Shown here: positions 47,001-53,000 of the stretch, piece by piece
Layout: the number at the start of each line of letters is the position of its first letter
Position numbering within the stretch: position 1 is the stretch's first letter
Assembly (NCBI GenBank): GCA_903813345.2
Contig: CAIIXF020000005.1
Span: 8,683,375 to 8,747,374 of the forward strand
Length of the DNA: 64,000 nt
Reading direction: 5' to 3'
Source of the DNA: Owenia fusiformis
Lineage: Eukaryota > Annelida > Polychaeta > Sabellida > Oweniidae
The notes under the pieces: generated by a model
Database searches by the model: none
The model's input: only the letters and a program-made list of their open reading frames with translations
What the model was told of the DNA's origin: nothing
Translations under genes and position numbers: made by a program

Positions 47001-48528
47001 CTATCTATATGTGCAAATGAAGGATCCCTATTTTTTTTTATTTGTTCTTATTCAAATTACAAATGTTGTGAAATTGATGTTCATTGTTTGCATGATCATT
47101 TCTGAAACCCTGCTAGTCAATGCTGTACCAGTGGGCCAGAAAATCAGCAAAAAGTAATGCTATGGTAAGTTGATTAAAACTTAACTCTAAATTTTTCCAT
47201 CGGGATAATGATGCCGATCACACTGGTAATATTGTGCAGAAAACCATCACAAATAACTGGCAAAATAGATGCCAAAGCTGTCCCAAGTTACATACTCTCC
47301 AGATGAGACAATCCTTGATTTTGCTGTTTTCACTAGGATGAAGGATCAACTAAGAGGTGCACTTTATGGAACAGTGAAACAACTTTCGACTGCAATCCAG
47401 ATGGCCCTTCAAACAAGTTTTCCAGATGGCTTCAGAGCATGGTATCGTCAATGGGTTGAATGCAAGCGACTGTGCATTAAACATGAGAAAGAATATTTCT
47501 AAAACCTTATGGGACAATAGTTGTGACTATTACATTAAGTAATATTATGTACAAGTTGAAAGCGGAGAAGAAATTCATGTGATATACTCATAAATTGCCT
47601 ACTATTCTGTTGTTTTTCTGAACGAATAATGTGACGTAAAAAGTGCCCCGCCTACCCAAAAGTCAAGTTACCATAGTAACCCTTATTTTTGACCAATCAA
47701 ATTAGAGATTCTGATATTTTAAGAATCAATCAGAAAGTATTTTTTATACATTGTATGAAAATTTCTTGAGAAAATATCAAAAAACTTTGAAATGAGATCA
47801 TTTTTCCGTGAACTTATTGAACGACCTGGTACAACATTCATAATGATGTAGGCAATTTGTTTCATAAAAATCTAAAAGTAAAATTCATAATTTAAATTTA
47901 CCCTCTGGGAGCCCCAAAATTTTAGAAAATGCATTTTCTTGGTGATGTATTTTCTAAACTACCCTGATCATGTGAGTTCAAAAAGTCTACAGTGCAACTG
48001 CCATATTAATTTCACATATTGTTTTGATGTTATCAATTTCTCCACATTGTTTTTATCGTTATTTTCAATTCAACTGGGGCGTCGTATATATTCATTTGAA
48101 AACCATCATGAACGATCTTCCTTCAAAATATTGTTTGATTAAAGTTAATGAAATTTCTCTCTTTAGGGGCATTCAAAGGCAAAAACATGGGTAATTCTGC
48201 CAGTTTCGAGCTAGATGAGGTAAGTGTGCTTAAAACATTATGTTTGCTAATCAGGACTTTCACAAACCGTAACGTTTTGTACAAGGCTATGCAAAATGGC
48301 GGAGAGAAGTAATTTTTACATTTTGCTCTTTGTGAAGTTATCAATGGGCAAAACGTTAGTACATTCTAAAATACAAAACATACCGTTTCCAGACATCATT
48401 GGATTTTTAATGTTGCGGAAACTATATATTCATCGTATTCGATATCTAGTGCACAAAACAAAAAAGTATGACCCATTGCAAGGTTTTTATTTTACTTTCA
48501 GTTCATTCAGCTTACAATGTACTCATAG
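20057..48528 (+). CDS. CAPN: Classical calpain (Ca2+-dependent cysteine protease), complete 18-exon gene
   Basis: Intracellular calcium-activated cysteine protease of the classical, penta-EF-hand type. Coding exons: 20057-20357, 20834-20931, 21343-21517, 22637-22787, 24087-24264, 35192-35272, 35713-35813, 37799-37876, 38190-38359, 38729-38895, 39901-40112, 40325-40358, 40531-40672, 41003-41061, 41679-41826, 42029-42145, 48167-48219, 48502-48528. All junctions are GT..AG and phases agree throughout, giving 2292 nt (763 aa plus stop). The start is the first ATG of a Gly/Pro-rich, disordered N-terminal segment of about 100 residues, like those of invertebrate calpain A/B. The last exon encodes FIQLTMYS and a stop, the usual calpain C-terminus. 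Subtype (A, B or 9-like) cannot be set. The start and the weak exon-1 donor (GTTGAC) are the least certain parts. Confidence 0.9.
20834..35813 (+). CDS. CAPN: Calpain exons 2-7: CysPc catalytic core with full triad
   Basis: Exon 2 encodes the WDDPDFPA entry segment and exon 3 the [12 protein letters not shown] block with the catalytic Cys at about residue 159. Exon 4 gives the FWQYGRW and IDDRLP strands, and exon 5 the [13 protein letters not shown] motif and MFDYML helix. Exon 6 supplies KGHAYSV with the catalytic His at about 319, and exon 7 RVRNPWG with the Asn at about 347. Cys-His and His-Asn spacings (160 and 28) match classical calpains. All three residues are present, so the enzyme should be active. 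Exons 5 and 6 are separated by an 11-kb intron full of repeats; the exon-7 acceptor sits in a 36-bp duplication. Confidence 0.9.
21699..22276. mobile_element. Foldback/TIR element with TA target site, calpain intron 3
   Basis: The first about 140 bp are mirrored as an imperfect reverse complement at the right end (shared blocks ATAAAAATGCC, TTTCTCAAT and GGAATCTTTGTGAT). The right terminus reads inward as CAGGGTGACATAAAAATG and abuts TA (22277-22278). The left end is worn but also abuts TA (21697-21698). TA duplication with CAGGGTG ends points to a Tc1/mariner-mobilised MITE. No coding sequence. Confidence 0.7.
23053..23577. repeat. Foldback element with about 75-bp imperfect inverted ends, calpain intron 4
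   Basis: Left arm from GTCCCCACTTGGTTA through GTCGGAGGA near 23125; right arm from TCCTCCGAC near 23512 to the mirrored GTGGGGACC at about 23577. The centre contains a perfect hairpin, CATGGGCTCTA and its complement separated by a 7-bp loop, near 23318-23346. A 97-codon minus frame inside (23187-23480) has no recognisable similarity and spans the hairpin, so it is not called as a gene. Confidence 0.6.
24445..25120 (-). repeat. Diverged, inverted partial copy of the 2.49-kb transposon, calpain intron 5
   Basis: Reverse-complement blocks match element positions about 2680-3200: GGTCAA.TCGAGGTCAACGTGAC (vs 3190), GGGGTAGGGGAGAATAAAAA (vs 2885), GTGAAGAGAACGCG (vs 2765) and CGATTTTCATGAAATAAAGC (vs 2690). 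Identity is clearly lower than between duplication units A and B, so this copy is older. Termini were not found. Confidence 0.65.
27130..27320. mobile_element. 191-bp MITE with CAGGCCTCC ends and AGTAA target duplication
   Basis: Left end CAGGCCTCCTAGACTTTCAC and right end inward CAGGCCTCCTAAACTTCCAC form a TIR of about 30 bp. AGTAA flanks both sides (27125-27129, 27321-27325). The interior is relatively GC-rich and itself partly self-complementary. No coding sequence. It lies in calpain intron 5. Confidence 0.75.
27475..27642. repeat. Minisatellite, about four copies of a 41-bp unit
   Basis: The unit contains CATCAAAGACCCATTCCGTA and ATTAACACGTGGACTT. Copies begin near 27475, 27516, 27557 and 27598 with very few differences; the last has a single change (TATTG for TATAG). 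A reverse-complement core (TACGGAATGGGTCT) occurs alone near 27914. Confidence 0.85.
28097..28769. mobile_element. Long foldback MITE, calpain intron 5
   Basis: Nearly the whole element is an imperfect palindrome. GTGGTATCGATATGGAGAAC near 28121 is mirrored near 28731, TTTCTCTTAAACCA near 28157 near 28700, and the inner GACCTCTCAATATT (28310) and GTTGGAACAAAA (28273) are mirrored near 28478 and 28505. The right terminus reads inward CAGGGTCAGAC and abuts TA, as in the 21.7-kb element. A truncated relative lies at 18997-19300. No coding sequence. Confidence 0.7.
29327..29347. repeat. (TTG)n microsatellite
   Basis: Seven uninterrupted TTG triplets within a wider TTG-rich stretch from about 29297. 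It lies in calpain intron 5 and has no coding context. Confidence 0.85.
29499..29765 (+). repeat. Dispersed repeat, copy 1
   Basis: About 265 bp repeated in the same orientation at 30540-30868. Shared landmarks include GGGCTAGGCA, CTCACCAAAATGTTTCGAAT, GTTATGACGTCACACATTAC and GAATATACCCCGGGTGAAAT. It lacks the internal hairpin segment present in copy 2. TGACGTCA-like sites occur in both copies. Confidence 0.8.
30540..30868 (+). repeat. Dispersed repeat, copy 2, with an internal hairpin
   Basis: Same family as 29499-29765 but longer. TAGACCGAAGAGCAGGGG..TATTGTCGAATACA near 30553 is mirrored by TGTATTCGACAATA..CCTGCTCTGAGGTCTA near 30641-30677, a foldback of about 125 bp. Copy 1 retains only the left arm. 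The element is non-coding; the 60-75-codon frames in it are not genes. Confidence 0.75.
31190..31897 (-). CDS. Two-TM protein with PHPQG repeat tail, nested in calpain intron 5
   Basis: An open frame runs antisense to the calpain gene. The preferred start is [11 protein letters not shown] (31897); an upstream in-frame Met at 31951 is possible. Two hydrophobic helices ([20 protein letters not shown] and [19 protein letters not shown]) flank a loop of about 40 residues with NTT and NIS glycosylation sequons. CRCMRKK follows, and then a Pro/Gln/His/Gly-rich tail with about nine PHPQG-like pentapeptides. At 31190 an excellent donor (CAG|GTAAAG) follows VTQKQ. The frame continues to 31085 without it, so the protein either ends there or has 3' exons not found. 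The fold resembles small two-TM membrane adaptors; function unknown. Confidence 0.55.
33686..33889 (-). CDS. Possible terminal exon of an unrecognised membrane protein
   Basis: The frame contains one hydrophobic stretch ([15 protein letters not shown]) followed by an acidic tail ending DSRYK and a stop. AATAAAA follows the stop at once on the minus strand, as in a compact 3' end, and a plausible acceptor (GGGTCTTAG) lies within the frame near its 5' end. No upstream exons were identified between here and 35.1 kb. It may be a pseudogene or chance; no family recognised. Confidence 0.25.
   Translation of the reverse strand: MSLSGLSTRRVKSIVAELDVYVGRALTFFFVLFLSGYRFYIPQYSSSTNELNMDADESTPVQDSRYK
35645..35716 (+). 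repeat. 36-bp tandem duplication covering the calpain exon-7 splice acceptor
   Basis: ATTACAACTACATTTGATTC to ATTACAGTGTA (35645-35680) is repeated exactly at 35681-35716. Each copy holds a TATATTACAG acceptor; the downstream one (AG at 35711-35712) gives the in-frame exon. Use of the upstream AG (35675-35676) would add 36 nt that keep the phase but contain an in-frame TGA. Confidence 0.85.
35905..36925. repeat. GTCC simple repeat and 162-bp tandem array, calpain intron 7
   Basis: A degenerate (GTCC)n tract at about 35907-35940 is followed by about five tandem copies of a 162-bp unit. Its landmark CTGGGTAAATGT recurs at 36272, 36434, 36596 and 36758, and a worn form near 36917. Each unit includes CATTTTGGATTTTCCGTC, GTAAAGTCTTGTCTACGC and TTTCACAGATCAA. 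The middle two copies are the most alike. The array ends at a poly-C stretch and CAGATCCGCCCCTGG, which looks like the right end of a CAG-type element such as the one at 170-463. Confidence 0.8.
37241..37590. repeat. Two tandem copies of an about 174-bp unit, calpain intron 7
   Basis: GAATATGCAGTTTTTATCAA at 37241 recurs at 37415. Both units continue through AATTAAAAGTC, GACATTTACTTA, GCCTATGAATATTTAATA and ATGTTCCAGGCCTCAA, with several indels between copies. The second copy ends about 200 bp before exon 8. Confidence 0.8.
37799..40358 (+). CDS. CAPN: Calpain exons 8-12: C2-like (calpain beta-sandwich) domain
   Basis: Exon 8 encodes the [12 protein letters not shown] segment and acidic DDDGEFW. 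Exon 9 gives [10 protein letters not shown] and the LELCHLGP motif, exon 10 the NPQYRV strand and the [10 protein letters not shown] basic stretch. Exon 11 gives the [14 protein letters not shown] strand and the FYFEKP end, all hallmarks of the family's domain III, which links Ca2+ and phospholipid binding to the core. Exon 12 is only 34 nt and encodes the acidic linker ([11 protein letters not shown]) to the EF-hand domain. Confidence 0.88.
39229..39382 (-). CDS. Isolated Ig V-like exon antisense in calpain intron 10
   Basis: The frame reads [10 protein letters not shown], then GPVIVWNRY and [12 protein letters not shown], which matches the B-strand Cys, C-strand Trp and C' region of an Ig V-type domain. 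It is bordered by an acceptor (TATTTAAG) and a strong donor (CATG|GTGAGA), giving 154 bp. The second half of the fold with the F-strand Cys was not found. A neighbouring minus frame (39465-39725) is rich in Ser, Arg and Asp and may or may not belong. This is either part of a nested gene or a stranded fragment of an Ig receptor. Confidence 0.35.
40531..48528 (+). CDS. CAPN: Calpain exons 13-18: penta-EF-hand domain with degenerate loops
   Basis: Exon 13 carries EF1 ([14 protein letters not shown], then an ELKEIL helix). Exons 14-15 carry [15 protein letters not shown] and the EF2 loop [12 protein letters not shown]. The end of exon 15 carries EF3 ([15 protein letters not shown]). Exon 16 carries EF4 ([14 protein letters not shown]) and exons 17-18 carry the dimer-forming EF5. 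EF2 is close to a working loop; EF3 and EF4 lack several acidic ligands, and EF5 ([15 protein letters not shown]) has none of the first ones, as is usual for EF5. Calcium control is therefore probably weaker or concentrated in EF1/EF2 and the core. Intron 16 is about 6 kb and packed with transposons. Confidence 0.87.
42790..43110. repeat. Three tandem copies of a 107-126-bp repeat
   Basis: ACAGTAAAA starts copies at 42790, 42916 and 43023. Each runs through AACACCTCTTTAGTGAAGAT, GTGCCCAG and ACTCTATTGAACACCTGTGT. The third copy is split by the element at 43112-43919 and resumes as GCGAACACCAATTCCCAG. The start resembles the end of the pogo-like MITE that follows. Confidence 0.8.
43112..43919. 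mobile_element. CGTTC-rich TIR element at a TA site
   Basis: It begins CCCCCCTATCACACCAAACT and ends AGTTTGGTGTGATAGTAGGG, flanked by TA (43110-43111, 43920-43921). It splits a tandem repeat whose other copies show the empty site, which confirms insertion. The interior is crowded with degenerate CGTTC/ACGTCC motifs spaced about 10 bp apart and a subterminal copy of the terminus (TTTGGTGTGATAG near 43518). No coding sequence. Confidence 0.75.
43979..44434. mobile_element. Tc1/pogo-like MITE, TA-flanked
   Basis: The left end CAGTAAAATCTGT and right end, inward, CAGTAAAACCTGTATATC form the TIR, flanked by TA on both sides. Mirrored internal blocks (CGGATTAGGAGGTGTTCA on the left; AGGTGTTCGGATTAG on the right) make it a foldback. 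CAGTNNAAACCT ends with TA duplications are typical of pogo/Tigger-mobilised MITEs. No coding sequence. Confidence 0.7.
44497..46440. mobile_element. 1.94-kb TIR element with about 72-bp inverted ends
   Basis: CACTGTATATACAGTGATCG at 44497 continues through CTATTAAAAGTGCGTGATCA to GATGCGCAAAATTC near 44565, and the same sequence is inverted at 46370-46440 with one or two differences. The outermost 16 bp on the left are themselves a perfect palindrome. The interior has no transposase and includes a dispersed repeat at about 45210-45345. Flanking target duplication was not identified. Confidence 0.65.
45210..45345 (+). repeat. Dispersed repeat, copy 1
   Basis: Shares with 49285-49405 an ordered set of blocks: AGTAG.CAGTT.CCAGTTTC, CCAC.AGGTGGCT, ATGACAGG.TAT and TTCAATATTCA.TAG. 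Identity is moderate. It may be a SINE or MITE fragment; no polymerase III boxes could be assigned. Confidence 0.5.
46780..47829. mobile_element. Mariner-like element with about 200-bp inverted repeats, transposase mostly deleted
   Basis: The ends read CCAGGTCGTTCAATAAGTTC inward from both sides and are flanked by TA (46778-46779, 47830-47831). The inverted repeats run about 200 bp, to ACTTTTTACGTCAC at 46978 and its mirror at 47630, with only a few differences. The central 650 bp contain a transposase remnant (47269-47502). Long TIRs with a TA duplication fit Tc1/mariner. Confidence 0.85.
47269..47502 (+). pseudogene. Mariner transposase C-terminal remnant
   Basis: A 77-codon frame carries a degraded YSPD...LDF.VF block followed by RMKDQLRG, corresponding to the YSPDLAP.D..LF..LK..LRG region around the third catalytic Asp of mariner transposases, then a typical C-terminal tail ([11 protein letters not shown]...YF). 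The DNA-binding domain and first two catalytic acidic residues are absent, so it is inactive. The frame is open to a stop in the expected place. Confidence 0.75.
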
Positions 48529-49284
48529 ACTGGAAGGCGTTAACCTAATGAAAAACAAGTTGTTTTGTATATATATGAACCATTCCCAAAATAACAGAGG
48601 AGAACGTAAGCATTGTGTGAGCAAAGGCTTCACTGCCGAAAGAAGTGGGAGAAAAGTACACCGAGTGATTAGCGCAAATATGGCAATCATGTTGGCGATT
48701 CCTGAAAAAATGCAATAACAATAACCTTGCCCTCAGAAATGAAGTTATTAGTGTTATCACCACCCCCGGAGTTACCACCGATTGAAAAGTAGAAACTTTC
48801 GCCCTGGACCAGGCCTCTAAATGTGGTGGCAATACAACTTTAAATTACAATAATGTGGGATGTTTTACTGGACACGACACTATCTGTGATATAAATACAA
48901 TTTGTAGGTTATCCTGATTCTATTCATATTTAGAGTGATACATAAATAAGCTGGATACAATAGAATTACAACCTAGATAAGTTTTTCTAACTGTGAACTT
49001 TTTATTTGCTTTCGAGTTTTGTATACTGGTATTTAAAAGGCTGCATGTAGTTCTACGTAAGGGTCATCAGATGTGCACGTGCTAGTTGTAAGTTGTTGGT
49101 TCAGGCGGAACAATTCCTCCTTGTACATACGAGATGACCTCCAATTCCTCCCACGCATAGCGACAAATGATTAGCTAAAAAGTATTAAATATGTTATATC
49201 GAAATATATGTCTTTGTGAATATAATGATAAATCCATATGTCTTGATTATAATTATGATATGTTCATCGACGCAGATGGCGATC

Positions 49285-49405
49285 AATTACTCAGATGCGA
49301 GTAGGTAGTTACCAGTTTCGCCACCAGGTGGCTGATTCGGGGGAAATAACATGACAGGGTATTACAAAATTCCCTTAAACTTGAATATTCATCAGTTTTA
49401 GTGGT
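49285..49405 (+). repeat. Dispersed repeat, copy 2
   Basis: Second copy of the family seen at 45210-45345, with the shared CCAC.AGGTGGCTGA core and TTGAATATTCAT block. It lies between the calpain 3' end and the last resolved LamG-gene exon. Confidence 0.5.
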
Positions 49406-50045
49406 TCACTTTTCATATTACCTATGTATCTGATAGTTATACAAATTAAAATATGTCCAGTAAAAGAAAATATTATCTGCCCAACACAAGAAAATATATT
49501 TCCATTTTTGTGATTTTACAACATTGGGGCTTTGGGGAATCTCCCCGACCCTAGAAGTCACATTTTCAAAGAAAATTAAATTTTCAAAGTTGATAAACTC
49601 TTCAAAACCATATATCTTGATGTAATTTTACATGTAGATTCCAAATATGACATCAGTTTGACTGAATTTTACATTTTTAATGACGTAAATCAAGATTGTT
49701 TCTACTCACATCTAGGATATTAAAACTCTCAAATATTTAGTGAATTGGTGAATTGTCAGATTTAGTATATATGAGCAAGTGTGAGGACGGAGCAGTGATA
49801 TCAATTTTGTGTATGTAGACCTATGATAAAATTGTATGATCAGCACCAATATCACTGGGCATACGGATTTTGACAGGGTTCCGCCCTATGGATCCTGTTT
49901 ATTCGAGAATTTTACCGTTCAACATAAGCATGATATATACTAAAACGCTTTACAGCTTTTGAAAGTTCTGTTATAATTACGCTAAGTTTTTTGTCAAGAA
50001 AGGACGCATAACAAGTGTACATATATTTCAGTGTTTTGGACTTAC

Positions 50046-53000
50046 GTCATCCATTTTCCCTGTGTATCGCCTCCCAATATATAACGGCCTTTCTGTTCCC
50101 AGTAGGGCATCTGAAACGATAAACTAAACCATAGTTTATTTCGTATACGTAGCTTCGATAACAGAGAGGTTAAGCTTGCGCTGTTTCTCATAACGTAAAC
50201 GTGAACGAAAAGGGTTTAGCGTGTTCATGAAGTCATTAGGAAGGTTAACGGTCTTTCAAAACGTAAACTTGAACGGAAAGATTTAACCGTGTACATAACG
50301 TCATTAGAGAGAATAAGCTTGCGCTGTCTTTCACAATATAAACGTGAACGGAAAGATTTAAGCGTGCTCATGGAGTCATTAGAGAGGATAAGCTTGCACT
50401 GCACTGTCTTTCACAACGTAAAAATAAACGGAACGATATATAAAAAGTGTGTTTATGTCACTAGAGAGGTTAAGCTTGCACTAAATTTTTTAACGCGAAC
50501 GGTACGATTTAAGCGTGAACGTGAAGTCATTAGAGAGGTTAAGCTTGCACAAATAAATCACATACACGTGAACGTGATTTCGGTGTGTGTATGAAGTCAA
50601 TATAGGAATGTAAAGCGCATATTTCTGTATGCGCTTCAGTACCCGTTCAGCTTGAGTGTTTCCTGTTTAGAAAATTTCACGTTGGTGTCAATGGGAATCA
50701 TATCATAGTCATATCTGTTGAATACTATGCTGGCAATTTCGATGTGCAATAGAATTCTTTCTGAAGAAGATGATGTATGTCAATGTCATGCATGTTTTAG
50801 CTCCAAATATCTTACGAAACGAATTTGTCTAAAATATGTATCAGAAAACCAGCTGTAGAACTACCAATGGCATCTTATATGCTGCGGTGTGGCCCTAATA
50901 TATTTCTATGAATGAATCTTGTATGCGGAACGTATAGTATGTTTTGACATCATTATATTATGTTTTGACATATGCATTGTGATGTACAAGTACATTCAAG
51001 GAAACACACGTAACTAGTATATATTCAAGAAACACTAGAAAACCCGTTCTCTTTCCCGTTCTATGCTAAACACTGAAGCTTCAAATGGGAATTTAGGCGA
51101 GACAACTATACACTATCATACAATATACACGCTCGGTATCGTCGCGCGTTTTCGTTTCGATTTTATATACAAGCGTACTTTTGAAGCATTTCAATATAGT
51201 GTTCAGCTTTAGTGTTTCATGTTCAGAAAAGGAACGTTAAAATCACACGTTGTTGTTCTGATTACTAGTATATTCATGTTTAGTGAATACTTTGCTGGGA
51301 TTTTTTGTTTTCGATGCATAGTAGAATATGTTCCGAAGAAAGTGATGTATAGTCTTGCTTTAAGACCCTGGACCCCCCACCCCCTATCTTCTTTTCATCT
51401 TGTAATTTGTTGGAGAAGTAGTAGATAAGGTGGTCCGAAGTCTTGAAGACTAGTGATGTATGTCATACATGCGATATAAATGTATGACATACATCACTAG
51501 TCTTGCTTCAAGACTTCGGACCACCTTATCTACTACTTCTCCAACAAATTACAAGATGAAAAGAAGATAGGGGGGTGGGGGGTCCAGGGTCTTAAAGTAA
51601 ATGGCTTCACCTGCACAATTACAATTACAATTATAAGAGCCAATTTCAAATACTGAACAGGGAACTCACCTCCGCTAGACATTCCCTGTGCCACGGGGAT
51701 ACCATCAAAGTATAAAGTAACATGGTCCTGGTTAATTGTCATGGCCAAATGGAACCACTGTGGGGTTGGTTCATCTGAACTTCTAGCACCGTCTGATGGT
51801 ACCTAAATAAGAATGGTTTTCAAACTTTAATGGTGAATTTGAAGCTCTAAATGCACACAGTGGTTGATGTTTTAATCTTGAACAATCTATTTGCAAAGTA
51901 AAGAACGTGTACGCATAAGCATTTATTCACGTACTGGATTGATTTGTGCAAGCATTACATCCAACTTCAGTTCTCCCACTCCCGCTTGCCCAACCATCCC
52001 TGTTCCTTCCGATTGTCGTTTCCGTCTTTTAGATTCTGAGTCGTCCAATGTGAAGAATATGGTGGAGCCCTGTCCAGTGGCACCATCGCCATTATCCCAG
52101 AGATTCCCCCTGACTATATTTGTGAATACCCACGCCATAATTGTGACATCGGTTCCCATCTCAACTTTAGAGAAGTATGGCACCGTGGCTGGTGTCTGAA
52201 AAAGATTTACAGTTCCAAAATCTCAAAATTATGATGTTTCTACATGATTTTAGAGATTTTCACTCAAATGTCACCATTGTAATTACCTTAAGACAATCAA
52301 TGTGCAATTATTTTCTAAAATCATTTCTCGTGTTTGAATAATCCTCTTTGAGAATCAATAATGGCTTTATGTATTTTGAAACATATGGGATTTGCTGCAG
52401 TAAAAAAACATTATAAAATATGAATAGTATGGTTCATGAAATGTTAACTCCCCACCCAGTCCGCCCATTTATTGATCTTCAAATGTCTTCTATTGTGCAA
52501 TAAATTAGCTAACTTTTAATTCCCGGTGTTTACCGATTTTATAAAAAAGACAACATCTATATGATTATGCAAGATGTTAATTTGGGGTCAGATCTTGTCA
52601 AGACAGTCTCATTAATCAATCTTCTCATTTGGACAATGTATCTTACAATGTGTTTATTTACCAAATTATAAAAACGCGCAACTATTCCACTTGGCCCAGT
52701 GGAGGCCGTATTGTCCATTACGCCTGGTGTTGTATCTCCAAAGCTGACTTCCCCGGGATTCATGTATGTACCTTGCAGAACGTCATCAAAGTTGCCATCA
52801 AATGGAAAGTATACGCAGTCTCCTCGCCACAGCTCTCTAGCTAATACAAAAAATGATAATCTGTGTGTTTTATTGCCCACTTTGGACTATTGGAACGGTT
52901 ATAATATAATTAGTGCTCTCTGAGCATTCCCTCTCTAAAGGTAAAGCGTTTCTTTTTTGAAATGAGTCGAGTAAAAAAGAGATTTTTACTTACTATTTTC

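Larger units (their letters stand above)
42146..48166 (+). other. Calpain intron 16, about 6 kb, built mostly of transposons
   Basis: From left to right it holds three copies of a 107-126-bp repeat, a CGTTC-rich TA-flanked element inserted in them, a pogo-like MITE, a 1.9-kb TIR element and a mariner derivative. Outside these no exon is seen. The stretch 45560-45880 is low-complexity ATT/TCA-rich sequence whose open frames on both strands are artefacts. Confidence 0.7.

Noticed and set aside
48296-48718. 140-codon plus frame next to the calpain 3' end
   Set aside because: Composition is random-like with no recognisable domain. The calpain terminal exon lies inside it in another frame.
48545-48832. 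Minus frame with a good acceptor, tested as a further exon of the LamG gene
   Set aside because: The translated sequence shows no continuation of the LamG fold, and it overlaps the calpain 3' UTR. The missing exons remain unassigned.
50289-50594. 101-codon plus frame with repeated LERISL peptides
   Set aside because: It is a read-through of the 65-80-bp minisatellite; indels between units would break any conserved frame.
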